Shown here: positions 27,801 through 41,630 of the stretch, in pieces
Layout: the number at the start of each line of letters is the position of its first letter
How positions within the stretch are numbered: the first letter of the stretch is position 1
From: Prinia subflava
Lineage: Eukaryota; Chordata; Aves; Passeriformes; Cisticolidae
Assembly (NCBI RefSeq): GCF_021018805.1
Contig: NW_026960607.1
Span: forward strand, 3,660,501 to 3,724,500
Direction: 5' to 3'
DNA length: 64,000 nt
Notes under the pieces: model-generated
The model's input: the letters and a program-made list of their open reading frames with translations, nothing else
Databases searched by the model: none
What the model was told of the DNA's origin: nothing
Translations under genes and position numbers: made by a program

Positions 27801-30800
27801 TGATTATTTTTTTGGATACAGCAATTAAAAGAGAAAGTGAAAAATTATCCTCAGAGTTAGTGAGGTGACAGTAAAAGTACAGTGAAAAAGTCTTGACATT
27901 GTCCAATGCCTAATATCAAGTTATGAAGTAGAATTTAATATTTGATGCATCTGATTCTTACATAGCTCGATATTCTGATAAATTTTAACCATGAGAATAC
28001 TTGAGAGAGAAATTAGTCCATCACTGTAATATTTTGCCTCTTGATGGATACAATGAAACCTCATTTCATCTTTGCATTTATTTGTTTGCTCTTGAAAAGC
28101 ACTATTCAGCATAACTGCAAATAGCTTTTTAAATCCTTGTTTCTAACCAGTAAAGAGTATTAGCTTTTTGCAAGTAGTCTGCTGCAAGCCAGCAGAATCT
28201 CCACCCCGTTCTGAAGAGAATTATGGCACTGAGTCCACATTTACTCATTTCCTAGTTTTTGGCACAGTGGTAATTCAAGTGTCATCCACAGAACTTAAGC
28301 AGGGGAGGTAGTGGAGAGGACAATAAAAAAAATACACAAGTTCCGCTTTCTCTTGTCCCTCTGATTTCTTTGCAAGACTGTATTTATCCCCAAACTTGTG
28401 AGGCTGCAACCACTATTGCCATCCCTGGGCTGCCACAAATTGATTAAGTTAAATTGTGCATCTTTACAGTGAGATTTACATAAAGACTTACAGTTTGCTA
28501 CTTGTTTGCAGCTGATTATCAGGCTGATGCATCACAAGCAAAATAAGATAAAATCAATTCTATGTGAGAAACACCTCAGTCCCATGAATTTAAATACGGA
28601 CCATTCTGTGGTGTAAAATGGTAGCTATGTGAAAATTCAAGAATTTCACAAATCTTAAAGCAAACAGCTATACTTTGGTTAGGCTATTTCTGTAAAGTCA
28701 GTCTCATGCTGATCCTCACTTTATAGGGCATTTTAGCTTGCATTTCAAACTGAAACACCAAAGGGCCAATTCAAATAACAGATCCTGACTTGTTCTCCAT
28801 GTCAATTATTCTCCTCTTGCCTTCATTAAGCCACTGCAGCTCCTTATGTACTGCTCACCACCAGATTTCTTGTGCTCCTTTCTAATAGCAGCCCATATGT
28901 TAGCAGGAACAGTGTACCAGGGTCCATTTGCCATCCCACTCCCAGACACTGCTTCTTCCTTTTCAACTACAACAGCCTTAATTGGAGCTGCTGTTTGCAT
29001 GAATACAGAGAAGACAGATACTAAGTATTTAATTTTTCAATGGATTTGTTTCTTAATTAATAAAGATGTTACTGCCTAAATTAGTCTCAGAGTATTTTCA
29101 GATGTCTTTCAATAGAATTCAGCAACTGAAACAAAGTATGTGAGCCAAACATGATGGTCCTAGCCAGCTCACCCTGGGCTAGCATGGTCTGCTGGCTATG
29201 AGAGCCGTGTCTGTTGACAGCAACACACTGGTGACCTTAAATAACCTCTTAATATATCTCTGGAAATAGGAATTACACAATATGATGAAAATACTAAGCT
29301 TCTTTCAAGCTCAGAGAAAATACAAATATTAAATATAGCTAACATTCAGAGCAAATATGCCAAATTAAATACTAACCTTTTCAGAGGACTGCTGTTTAGC
29401 CTATGGCATTAAGGGTCTAATGTTTCAAATTTTCTTGACTATTAACATTTTAGAAATGGAGAACTGTAGTAGGTTCTTCAACTCCTAGATGATCTTCTTT
29501 ATTCTTTTATGCTTTCAAAGTAAACAATTCAGAAATAGACATGAATATGTAGAAGACCAAGGAAAAGCACTTGACCAAGTAAAGAGCAGTCAGAAAACAT
29601 GTTGCTGTATCAATTACCCCTTAAGTAGACCATTTTTATTATTACTGTGTTTAAAAAACATTTTCATTTAACTTTTGGACATGGTGCTAGAGACAAATCC
29701 TCTATTATCAAAAGGCATACTCCTGTAAATATTTGAGAGACTTATGTTCTACATGTGAGAGGAAAAAAAAAAGCCAGGCAAACAAAACATGCTTTCTTCT
29801 ACCCACTATCTCTTCTTATACAAATTCTGGTCTGTGAATCATAATCCACAATGTCCACATTTCTCACGTACAAATTGTCTCAGTACACACACTTGTTTTA
29901 AGTGTTTCCCAAGTTATTACGAGAGTAACTGAAAACAGAATTCTTAATAAAGAACAAAACAGAAGGATTTGCTGAGCCAGTGCTCTAAAGCAGAGCTCTT
30001 CAAGGCATTGGTCTTTGAATATGAGAGTGCTCAAATAATACAATGTGTTTTGGGACAAATAAGATTTCAGATGAGTGATCCTGGGTCACTCCCTATGTTT
30101 GGAAAGGAATTATTTAAATTTTCTCTCCACAACTAAAATATCCACAAACTGTCATTTTATAAAAGCTGATCTGTTTGAAGCTCTTATAGGAAGACAAGAG
30201 TTCAGAATGTGGATTGGTAGCATGAATACTGCTTCAGTTATTAGAGAGCTATAATATCACAGCCCTCTGGTGAAAATCATGAGTTACTCAGTTATTAGAT
30301 ATTCCCCAAATACTCAGATCCCAAAAAGAAAAAATATTTTATCATAACATGACTAATACTGGTATAAATGCATTCAAGTGGACAATTCATCCAAATGGCT
30401 TATAAAAATTTATCTGTATAAGTGTCAACTAGAAGCACCTTCACTACTGTGAAAATCAGTGACATGACTTATAAATGATTCTTGCATTAGTTCTAAAAGT
30501 ATATTTCTTTCTATCCCTGAACAGGAAAAAAAAAGAACAATATTTAAAGATAGTCAGCTTTTTAACACAATCAGTAGAAATATATCACCAGAATCTTTTA
30601 GTAACATCATACTAATTTTCAACTGAAGGACTGACATATTAATCTTAGAACTAACAAATACCTAAAAAAGATATAAGACAATAAGGATAGACAGATAATT
30701 GTCATAATGTGGGGGAAAAAAGAAAAAAGAAAAATGGTGACTACAGGACTCAGTACTTGTTTTCATAGCAGACAAAAGTAAGAAGTGAAACTTTGGGTTG

Positions 30801-31625
30801 TGCATATACCAGAAGACTGTCTTTGTGGCATCCCAAAAGCTTTTAACTTTGATGAATGTGTTAGAAAATCATGAATGGACAAGGGACCCTTCAGAGAGCA
30901 GTAAATGACCTAACACAAAGGTTGAGAACAGAGGATATCTTCATGTGCTAAAATGACTTCATTTGTTTTCATGAAACATGGGAGGAACATCTGTCAGGAC
31001 AGGAAAGCTTTCTGGAGCAACTTAAAGCATCAGAGCTGAAACTGGCAGGAGGGATTTGGGGGTTGGATTTTTTTTCTGAATGCTTGTTTGGCTTCAACAA
31101 AGGGTACTTCACATTTCTCTGACTTAAAGAAAGTGAGCTAGAACTTCAGAGCTCAGACTGCTTAGAAAGGATTGCAAGGTTCCGATAATTTACAATATTT
31201 TCTCAAGATGTAAAGATCTATGGAGAATGGATTTTAAGAGATTAAAAGAAAAACGTACAAAATGCATATCAGTGCTACTCCACCTGCATCATTTCAGTCC
31301 ATTTGGAAGAAAACACCAAAAAGCTTCTGAGTTACTAAAACCAGTACTTCTATTCCCAGTCCTATGCCTGAGTGACTTGATTGATCCCATCTATTTTTGT
31401 CACTTTGCGATATCTCAAGAATTATTTATTGGATTTGCACTAAGTTATCTTGATAAAATGAGACAAACATCTCAAGGAAATAAGGCACTCTGCTAACCCC
31501 ACAGGGATTTTTCAGTACTAACAAAAAACCTGAAAGGCAAAATGCAAAAGTCTTTGCTGGTTCCCCCGCCTGTGCTGAACAAAGTGCAGTGCTAACTGCT
31601 GGTGAGCTGATGGTGACAACCAGCC
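24867..31625 (-). other. TLL1 intron 1, second part, no clear feature
   Basis: Intronic sequence with no recognisable gene. A 141-codon minus frame at 26295-26720 overlaps other frames of similar length and has no motif, so it was not called. Confidence 0.6.
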
Positions 31626-32273
31626 TGCCCCTCACCTCACAGGGCCCAGTGCTGCATAGCATCTCACTCTCCACCCCAGAGAGCTGCCCCATGGCATTTC
31701 TGAAGTGTTGCAGCCATGAGGCCTGACAGGCCTCTCTGGCGGTCAGTTGCCTAAAGACAAAGAAATGCCTAGTCATAGTGACTAGGCCAAATAACCCCTC
31801 TCCCACGCTTGGACCCTCTCTTATCTCCCTGTAAGACAATAGGTCACTTTCTACCCCGACTCATACCATTGGACCATTTCTCAAAACCTCAGTACCCTAT
31901 ATAAACCTCACTTTTGCCCAGCTCAGTAGAAGAGCTGTCCCTGAAACCCTTCATGGAGGATGCCAATAAAGATTCATCTGTGGAACTTCATACAGTGCTT
32001 CTCCTCTCTCTCCCTGCGTCTGCCAAGGCACTTAGCAAGCTTATGAGCTGAATATCACTAAAGCTGAAATCACTATAAGAGCTGTCACTGCAAAGCTGAA
32101 ATCACTGATAGCTAATCTTGCTAAGTATTGCCTGTGCCTGGGAGCTTCGCCTGAAGTACTTGGGCAGGAGGTACTTAACAGTACGCCCTATCCAGGAACA
32201 CCTAAGGCAGCTGGGATTGGACTGAAGCTACCGGGAAAAACAAAACTGAAGCACTGTTGCTTTGTAAAGAGCA
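31626..32273 (+). mobile_element. Solo LTR, possibly ERVL-type
   Basis: Contains a TATA box TATATAAA at 31898-31905 and a polyadenylation signal AATAAA at 31965-31970, spaced as in an LTR and both on the plus strand, with CCATTGG upstream. Proposed borders TGCCCCT...AAGAGCA are loosely inverted and flanked on both sides by CAGCC (31621-31625 and 32274-32278), a 5-bp duplication as expected for ERVL. The duplication is short and could be chance; the core is firmer than the borders. Confidence 0.55.
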
Positions 32274-33018
32274 CAGCCCCCAGTCACAGCAAAGCTTCAT
32301 ATGCCACCACAGAAGCATCGTTTGCCTGACACTAGATCAACAAATACGTTTTTTTCAAGTTTGGAATCAAATAATATTACTAGTTCCAGCATGGGAGTAT
32401 GAAAATAACCTTTCTTTCTAATGATTACATTGTTTTTCATTTGGTAAATGGATTTTTCCCGTTCTCCATGTTTCAAAAATAGAACTAACACCAAAGTCAC
32501 TATTTTTTGGTTAGTCTGTATTATTGGAATTTTCTTCTATTTAAATTGCAAAGCATAAAGAGTAAAAGTAGAAATTATAAAACATGGTAACCTAGCTTAT
32601 GAACATACACCATTTATTTTGTTACTTTCATGTTACTTTCAGTTTCTCTGTATAATAGCATCCAAAATAAAAGTTCAACCATATATTCAATCAAAATTTT
32701 CATGGAATACCAACAAGTTCATTGTTTTAATGACACAGAACTTAACAATACAATAAAAAGATTTCACTTTGAAGTTCTGTTAACAGAAATATCCAGCTGG
32801 TTGAGCTACTAAATTCAGATCCCTGCTGGCACACCAACTTTATTGCATGAACCTTCCCATAACTTATCAAGAACCATTTTGAAAACAGTACATTTGTTTC
32901 ACTGTTCCTACCGAAAACTTCTTCTGTGAGTCTTTTAATTTGAAGCTGGCCTTTCTTACTTGATTTTAGACCTATTTTTTGAAAAATAGGTTTGCACTAC
33001 CACTCAATTTTCATACAC
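32274..33018 (-). other. TLL1 intron 1 between two solo LTRs
   Basis: About 750 bp of AT-rich intron with no feature seen. Confidence 0.6.
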
Positions 33019-34259
33019 CAATACTGTGGAATTGCATTTTATTGAAATGGTATGCTCTGGCTCACCCCTGGAAAGTGTATGGTTTATCCCAAGTCTGTAA
33101 CCTCCCTGCAGTGTCATGTATATCCAAACCCATTGGCCGGAGAATCTATCCGCGCCCACTTTGAACCTCTCTGTTAAGGGTGCAAACAGGGAGGGCTCCC
33201 GCTTTTTGCCCTTGAAGCCTCTGGAGACTCCGCTGCCCTTCCCTTCCCTTCCCTTCCCTTCCCTTCCCTTCCCTTCCCTTCCCTTCCCTTCCCTTCCCTT
33301 CCCTTCCCTTCCCTTCCCTTCCCTTCCCTTCCCTTCCCTTCCCTTCCCTTCCCTTCCCTTCCCTTCCCTTCCCGCACCTTCCCTTCCCGCACCTTCCCTT
33401 CCCGCACCTTCCCTTCCCGCACCTTCCCTTCCCGCACCTTCCCTTCCCGCACCTTCCCGCACCTTCCCTTCCCGCACCTTCCCTTCCCGCACCTTCCCTT
33501 CCCGCACCTTCCCTTCCCGCACCTTCCCTTCCCGCACCTTCCCTTCCCTTCCCTTCCCTTCCCTTCCCTTCCCTTCCCGCACCTTCCCTTCCCGCACCTT
33601 CCCTTCCCGCACCTTCCCTTCCCGCACCTTCCCTTCCCGCACCTTCCCTTCCCGCACCTTCCCTTCCCGCACCTTCCCGCACCTTCCCGCACCTTCCCGC
33701 ACCTTCCCGCACCTTCCCTTCCCGCACCTTCCCTTCCCGCACCTTCCCTTCCCGCACCTTCCCTTCCCGCACCTTCCCGCACCTTCCCGCACCTTCCCGC
33801 ACCTTCCCGCACCTTCCCTTCCCGCACCTTCCCGCACCTTCCCTTCCCGCACCTTCCCGCACCTTCCCTTCCCGCACCTTCCCTTCCCGCACCTTCCCTT
33901 CCCTTCCCGCACCTTCCCGCACCTTCCCGCACCTTCCCGCACCTTCCCGCACCTTCCCGCACCTTCCCGCACCTTCCCGCACCTTCCTTTCCCGCACCTT
34001 CCCTTCCCTTCCCGCACCTTCCCGCACCTTCCCTTCCCTCTCTGCCCTTCCCCCTCTCCCCTTCCCTTCCCCCTCTCCCTCAGTGACCATGCTGCCTTCC
34101 CGGGGTAAGACTCCAAATAAACCCTCACCTCATCAGCACCTCACCAGCCGTCTAGAGTCTTTGCCTACCAGCACGCGAACACCCACGACCCTAGGACCCG
34201 GAAGGCTTCCAGGGAACCCTCACCGGGGACCCTCCTAAATCTAAATTACAACACAATAC
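33019..34259 (+). mobile_element. Solo LTR enlarged by an internal minisatellite, with 6-bp target duplication
   Basis: The LTR body is 33025-34253. It starts TGTGGAATTG, ends AATTACAACA, and is flanked by the exact 6-bp duplication CAATAC (33019-33024 and 34254-34259), the size made by class II retroviral integrases. A polyadenylation signal AATAAA lies at 34116-34121, followed by a GC-rich U5, so orientation is plus. The body is 1229 bp, but 803 bp of it is a CCCTT-derived array; without the array the LTR would be about 430 bp, a usual size. Confidence 0.8.
33236..34038 (+). repeat. CCCTT / CCCGCACCTT minisatellite
   Basis: Begins as 27 uninterrupted copies of CCCTT (33236-33370), then changes to 15-bp units (CCCGCACCTTCCCTT), returns to pure CCCTT (about 33539-33577), goes back to 15-bp units, and then mixes 15-bp with 10-bp units (CCCGCACCTT) in runs. 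The decamer looks like two CCCTT units with three substitutions. The minus strand is GGGAA/GGTGCGGGAA, highly G-rich. Long open frames on both strands through the array come only from its lack of stop codons. Confidence 0.97.
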
Positions 34260-37200
34260 CACAAATACAAATGTAGAGACCATTCCTACTATAAGAGTTT
34301 AAAATACATCAAGTCAGAGAGTAAAATTTTGTGACAGTTATCACTGGAATTCCTACCATGCATTAAAATTCTTTAAGAGTATTTAACTGATAACATCCTT
34401 CAATACTAATACTACTACTAATAAATAACAATAATAAATAATTCATTAGGATTGAAGTCTTACTGCACAGCAAGATGCAGCTAGCTTAAAATTATTAGCA
34501 AAGTAATGAAGATAAGTGGACTTTCAGAGAAAGGCAGGATGCCAGTTGGAGTCAACTTATCAGAAAAACTTTACACTCAAAGATAAAAATAATTAAAACT
34601 TCTAAATCCATAGCTTAATAAAAGGGATGAACTAACCTGGTCTTTAATTTGGTAGCTATAGCACACTTATGTCAGAAACAAAATATTTCCTCCATACACG
34701 ATTGAAGCTGTTATCTTCATATTACTACCATTAGTTAAAATCATTCATAACTAATTGATTAAAATGGCCTTTTGACAAAGGAAGGCCCAGTTAAGTACAA
34801 AGAACTATCATGCATCTGTGTCTATTTTCTTGCAAGTTCTCTCTTAACTTAAAGCTATACAACTATTTTTCAACTAGAAAAATGTAGAGAAACATTTATG
34901 AAAAAATCAGCATTTAGCATGGGGGTACAGTAACTGTATACAATGAGAGAGACAAGTCCTAAATGCAGAGTGACCTGTACTTCTTGCTTAACTGAAACCA
35001 CAACTGTCCAAACCAAGAGTTTGCTTGCAGCGAATTCCACGTGCATTTTTAAAAACTCATACATTCAAAACAGGGGCACACAGGTGCATGTACCTGTGAA
35101 AAATGTAGATCTCATTATAGGAAGCAAATGTATCCTAGAAAACAGAAACTCCCCAAAAGGATTGTGAGTTTGCATGACGTACAACCTCAAAATCAACAGT
35201 TTGGTTCTACAGCAGCCAAGAAGCAGAGCATGCCTTGACTGACAACTGAGAGGTCACCCTTTCACTGTTCATACCTCTGTCCACCTCATCAGAGAAATAT
35301 TAGGCATGTGGATCCGACAGAACCTGCTTGGTATCTTATCAAATTGGCAAGCAATGGAAAACAACAAGGGAGAGAGCTGAGAAAAAGGCCAGGGTTCACT
35401 GAGGATGCAGCTGGACAGAAACAAGAGAAATTGCTAATGACCCACTTACCAGTACAACATGGAATTAGCAGAATGGTGAATAACCAGGCAAACATGATTT
35501 TCAGGGCAACATTGTGGCCCCAGAAGTGTAAGCTATTTTAACAGACAAATGGTATAAAAGAACAGTAGATATTTCACCTGGCAAACAAACTTAGTAGGCC
35601 ATAGGAAAAACAGTTCAGCTTTCATGTATGTTCTCCCAATAGAATGCTGACAGGCTGGAATAGGTTCATAAAGGATTCGGGCAAATCATTTTTCAAGGTA
35701 CAAGGAGAGACCTGAGGAAATCACCAAATATAAAATGTAACAGAAACAATGTTAAATGATTTGATCACCATTAAAATAGTAAAGAGAAGAAGTTTATTCA
35801 CTGTGTGACTTCTCTTAGTCCTGCTGACAAAGGATAAAGAAAACAGAAATTGATAACAGGACAGATCAAACCGGACATAACACATTGTTATGGAATAAGG
35901 CATACTGGAGCTGGGAAGGCATTAACAGTGTAGAAATGATCATTAACTTTATTAATCATTAATCATCACTCCTCTAATTTTTGTCTGTAGCTCATCAAGA
36001 ATGAGACTGTATTCCACACTCCAGAAAAAAGTGAGTTTCCAATACACCCTTTGCCATCTTGAGATAATAGAAAGCAAGGAAATGAACAGAATTGTAGAAG
36101 CAGTCAAAAGTTTAGGTGCTTGATGTGATGGATACAATAAGTGAATTACCAACTCAAACTACTCATTTTATGGTTACTGAACTCCAATCCCTGTTAGAGT
36201 AAAACATTTTGATGTTTACCAAACATAGAAAATGCATCCCAGCAGTCACACAAGGCATTCATATGATTCTTTAACTGACACACACAAACTGACAGAACAT
36301 TTTCCTTCTCACTGCTTTGTGAGAGGCCAGTACAAACACATTAACAGGACAGCCTATGTTTCATGGATCTGGCTTCTTTTGGCTGTCCTTGATGCCTGAT
36401 GTTTTGCAGAAGAACTTTATTTCACCCAAAAACTTTTTAGGGTATTTGTGGCAAGCAGATATTCAGTGAGCATTCTACAGCTGACAACAAAAGCTGTTGC
36501 CACCAAGATGTGGCTGTGCCACTTCAGGCCAGGTTTGGTAGCAGCTGGAGTAATTTTGTATGTTATGATCAGCATGCTTCCCACCACTTTCTAGTTTAGA
36601 TCTACAAAATACCCTAGAAAACCTATATAAATTCTGAATTGAAAAGACAGGACAAATTCTTAACATCTGGTTTCAGTTGGTTCAGAGGCTTTAACAGAAA
36701 GATACATTATTTTTTTGAATGGTACAGGAAATGACAGTAAAGATTCACAGTAATCTCATGATCTTTGAGTTTAAGGTAATCATAAAAAAGACACACATAA
36801 GATTTGACTTATGGCAAAGTTATCTGAAAAGCAAAAATCTCTTGGCTATATATGATGGACAGGTAAATGAACAGTTTGGATCTTGTGCTTTTTCCCATCA
36901 TCCTATTTGATCTGGCAGTCATCTGTCAGTGAAGCAAAAGCAGCTTTCAGGAATGGAATCTTTGGTATTTTCCACTGGGGCAGAACTAAACTTCTGAGGC
37001 AATTCTGTATTACGATAATCAATGAGGTGAAATTTAACCTGGAGCACTGTACAAACGATATTAACAATGCACCACTGAAGAAGGCTACCACACTTTCAAC
37101 TCCCAGAAGCATCCTCATCTTCAGCAGAGAAATACTAAAACAAAGCAAAAATCTCATGTCTGCACTTGGCAGGAAAAAGAGAAAGACTGAGCCTTTGTTC

Positions 37201-40200
37201 TGATTAGTCTGAAAGAGAAGGTAGCTTAGGATTGGAGAGAAAAAAGAAAAGAAAATCCTTAACAGAAATTTGTGTCACCATAAAAAAAGACACAAGAAAA
37301 AATGTTGATCAAGTTTTAAAACATAAATATTTAGTGATAGGTAGCTACTGGAGATAAATGCTTGGTCTCCTACCAATCAATATCAGCTAGAGTACACTAG
37401 TGTGCAGCTATGTACACATCTTTTCCAGTACTTGCATCCTACACTGTTTGCTTCTTTAACAGTCAAAAGCACACTGTTATCACATGTGGGTATGCTGTGC
37501 TATTGAATATTACAACTTTGATGTTCTTCAGAATAATGTAAAGGCAGTTTGCTTTCACAATAAAATGTTTTGGGTTTTTTTGGTTTGGTTATTTTTCCCT
37601 CCTCTGAGTGCATGGAATTTCTTCCCTGCTATGGAAACATTTTGAAAATTGTCTTTCACTTGGTTTGGGACAAAATAACATTTTGTTCTAATCTTACATA
37701 ATATCTTCTGTGTGGATATATAACAAGATTTTACTTGCAGTAAAATGTCTTAAAAAGCAAAACACTCTTGGAGACCTATAGTGAAATATTGTTTAGAAGT
37801 ACCAAGGAGTTTGTTTGATAGTGTATTTTACACTATAGTTTCAATCTGTCAGCAGATCAGATACTTAAAAGGAGCATATCCTGAAACCAGTTAAATAGTA
37901 ACAATTTTTAGCATTTTGTATACTGACTTCTGTTCTGCTTCTATTATTCCTGTCCTCTCTTTAATTACAGGGAAAGATTACATCTGAAAAGTCAATATTT
38001 TAGCCTGCAGCTAAAATATGAAAGTTAAATTTAGGTACGTGTTATGCAAATACAGAAAAAAGACTACCCCACACTAATTACGCTTTAAGGTATCAGAATA
38101 AAATTTTTAATCTTCTGCATTTGGACATTTTTATGGGTCTTCTCCCATTTTTCCACTCACCAGACAGGGGGTTGTAACCATCAAGAACAGTATTTTTACT
38201 TTTTCCCTACAGAAGTCTTAGCAGCAGCATCTATGGCCAGAATAAATTTATTTCTTCTCCCCTGCTCACTTGCATATTTCAGCACACAATTTCAATAAAA
38301 CTAACTCTTAGTAGGAAGCATGAATGAAGAGGAGTGTGTGACATTTACAGCTAAGTGGCAAGATGCAGACTACCAGGAAAAGATAACTAAAGTCCATGGT
38401 GAGCACTTAACAAACGTAAGCCAGTTTGGCAGAGCCTGACACTGTGCTGCAGTCGGGAAACTAGATAACAAAAGGTTGGCAATGTGCATTCTGCTCTTTA
38501 ATAGAAAAGATAGTATCAGATAAGCTGACAGCCAAATATTCACATCGTGTCTTTCCTCACAATAAAATGGACAGGAATAGCTGGCAATACTAAAATTTAA
38601 TGGTATTTTCTTTGGAAGAAAAATTAATCTGAACTGTATGCTCAGATGACTTTGCATTTTGATAAAACTGAATTTAAAAACTGCTCTTTCTGAAAGGAAA
38701 GCAATAGTGTAACTCATTAAGACAATTTTCTGTAAAGATAAGTATCTAGCCATTGTTATACATTTCACCACTATAAAATGTAAGACTATCTCACCAGTAA
38801 AACTCATGGAGTTTTCTGCCAAAAGACCTTAGCTAATGAATTCAAGAAACAGACATAACACTAAGGCTGTTTTGCAAATACAGCAGTCTTCACAGCATGG
38901 TCTAGTTTTCCTTGTACCTAAACTTTTTTCAGACTGCACATTTGAAACAAACCTTTTGGAGGAGCTGAAACTCTTCCATCTCTCCCATGATATGTCACAT
39001 AAATTAATCCCTTAAAAGAAAGGTAATATAAAGTACTGCACTATGCTTCCTGTTTTGGGGCCTTGTATTATGAACACTATGATTAGGGAAAAAAACTGCA
39101 GCAAAAGAATCTAAATTTTAACATAACAGATATACAAACACTTTACATCTTTTCTATTGTAGGTTTATTTATGAAAACAAAATAATTTGCAACATCAAGG
39201 ATTATGTCATGATATGCTTCTATTACGTATTGTTACAAAACAGGTAAAAATTATTTTAAAGTAACTTCCTAGACTGTGCTTTAAAAAGTGAAAAGTCACT
39301 TTCTAGCAGGGCCACCAACAAGGACCATGCACCTCTCATCACAGGTTTCAGCCTGAATTTACAGCAGAGACTTCTGTCAACTGGGATGCAGGAAGTTAAC
39401 TGGCAATAGAGGAAGGCCTTATCCCAGAGAGGGAGATGGCCCATGGAGCTGAGTGCTGCCTCCAACATCAGTCAGGGGAGCCATGGCTCAATTTATCCCG
39501 CTCTTTCCTCCAACTCTGGAGGTGGGATCTGTGCCACATATGATCTGTGCCACATATTTGTGCCCCCAAAGGAGGGAAAAGAGACTATGGCTTAACGGAG
39601 AAAGCCTGGTCAGGCTTCTCCAAATTTCCCAACAACTGTGCGGACATTTTCTCCCAGGAGGTATTCTGAGAGCCTGATGGAGCTAAGGATAGGAGGTGGG
39701 ACTTCACTAACCTGCTTTCCTCCAAATCAAATTGCTCTGTCAGCTCCCAACATAATGTATTCTAGTGCTTTGGTGGCAGCCTGGGACCCTCACCCTGTAA
39801 CAGCCAGGTTCAGACATGGATTTGGCAGGCTGAAACCAGATTCCTGAGAAAAAAGATCAGGTGAAGGGAAATTGTGTGTCTAAATTGAACTGTTTAAGCT
39901 CAATTAAATCTGAATAAAATTGGATGGGAATTACTAAAAAGTGGTTTTCTACCTCCAGGGTCTTTTCCCCTCCAAATTTCAAAGATTTGCAATGTAATAA
40001 CTTTTCTCTATCCCATCCTCCCACAACAGTCAAAATAATCTTAAAATACCAAAGATAATATCAAATCTACAGATGAGTGCAGTAATCCTCTCTAATTATA
40101 AAATTATGGCAGTTGTAGGAATTTGCGTTTGAGGATTGTGGCCCTCATTCTTTAAATCTGCAATAAGGCAGAGAGGGCAAAACGGACAAATGCCAAAACA

Positions 40201-41301
40201 CAGGCTAAGGCAGATGACAGTTCAAGAGAGACCTCTTCAGCAGCAAAGCCCAACCTTGTTCTGAAATCCGTAGCTAAAATCCAGTCTAGGACCTATTGTG
40301 GTCAGCAGAAATTACCACTTAACTGCCAGGAAGCTTACATGAAGTGGGTTTGACAATCTCAGCCCACACTATCCAGGTCACATGTGCTAAAACTATAAAC
40401 AACTGAGAATTATATTGGCAGGTTCATCAGAATCTTTATTACAACAGCTTAGAATTGCCACATGGGGCACTTTATGCTCTGCATCACATCCTAACACATA
40501 TGAAAATAAAAAAACACATAGCTACAGTGAAAAATTTATTTGTCCATACATTTTGTCTACCTAGCCTAGAACCATAGTGTAATTAATATTTTATCAATGA
40601 GAATTTTTGTACAAAAATCTGAGGAAATGGAGTGGGTTCATTCATACTTATTTGATTATATCTACTTGATAGCTTGAAAATTTTTATAAGCAAAGAAAAA
40701 AACCCCTGCCATTTATTTAAGCCACAAATGTAAGCATAATTCCAGTCCTTGGCTTGCTCTCTTCTAAATGCTACCTCTATGAAATACAGTTGGTGATTTA
40801 CACAGTGTTTGTAGAGACACACAGATTTTACAGATTTGTCTTTGTTGCCCAAAGTGATAGTTGTGTTCCAAGTAATTAGTGAATGGAAGAACAGACAGGG
40901 AGGCATGTGGCTATGAATGCCCAGAGGACTGAAAGCAGTAACATCACACTGACATGTAGTCTATGCTAAACTTTCATTATGTCCTAACATTTATTTTGTG
41001 CAAACATTTTTCCTACACAATTTCAAGTTTGTGCCTCAGTTTGGTGATTCCATCAACTCTTTATTCTGAAACTTTAGAAGTGAATATTCAGTTTCTTGAA
41101 TTATTTAAAAATATTAAAATACATAGTTCATTAGTTATTCAGATTATCACCTTTCTTGAATCCAAAATAAATTTTAAAACAAGGGAAACAGTAGTTACTA
41201 CCTATTACACAAAAACAGTATTAAGTTTGGATCAAAAGCTAACTTCCAGGAAGTACACAACAGCTATATAGAAAAGCAAGTCGCATAGAAAAGTTAATGT
41301 C
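34260..41301 (-). other. TLL1 intron 1, third part
   Basis: Intronic sequence with no gene recognised. A perfect 16-bp tandem duplication lies at 39526-39557 (GATCTGTGCCACATAT twice). A 150-codon minus frame at 38370-38822 is AT-rich, without motifs, and not called. Confidence 0.6.
39526..39557. repeat. 16-bp perfect tandem duplication
   Basis: GATCTGTGCCACATAT occurs twice head to tail. A recent slippage-type event; no function implied. Confidence 0.95.
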
Positions 41302-41628
41302 TGTTACATTCCCCTGTGGGAATGGTTTCTCCCCCTTCAGGGACCCCTAGAGCTTGTACCATGTAGTTTGACCCTTCCTTCCCTTTCTGACCCCATTGGC
41401 TGTGTCCCAAATTGCCCCTCCCTGGCAAGAGCTGAGAAAAGACCCTGTTCCTCTGTGCACGCCCTCTTTCCCTCTGGAGACCACCTGGAATAAACATCTT
41501 GATCTGCAGCTTAGGGTCAGAGCCTCTTTTGGGTCCTTTTTCCTGTCTATGAAATATTCCTCCAGAGCCTGAGAAGGCCTGAGCTAGCTTGGAACTTTGG
41601 AGGGGTTAAAAAGGAGGATTTATTTTCA
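41302..41628 (+). repeat. 5' LTR of the provirus
   Basis: 327 bp, TGTTACATTCCC...TTTATTTTCA. It carries a CCAAT-type box (CCATTGGCTG at about 41393) and a polyadenylation signal AATAAA at about 41490. No clear TATA box. Aligns along its whole length with 47864-48189. Confidence 0.93.
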
Positions 41629-41630
41629 AT

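Noticed and set aside
31426..31839. 137-codon minus-strand frame
   Set aside because: It overlaps the solo LTR at 31626-32273 and reads against it; no protein family is recognisable.
33236..34038. CRISPR-like repeat array
   Set aside because: The units are 5-15 bp with no unique spacers, in a bird-type genome inside an LTR; it is a minisatellite.
33004..34128. Open frames of 262-374 codons on both strands (KGREGKGREG-type and FPSLPFPS-type)
   Set aside because: They are translations of the CCCTT-derived minisatellite, which lacks stop codons in several frames. There is no real protein character, and the array lies inside an LTR.
38370..38822. 150-codon minus-strand frame in intron 1
   Set aside because: AT-rich, no motif, no splice-bounded homology; a chance opening in intronic DNA.
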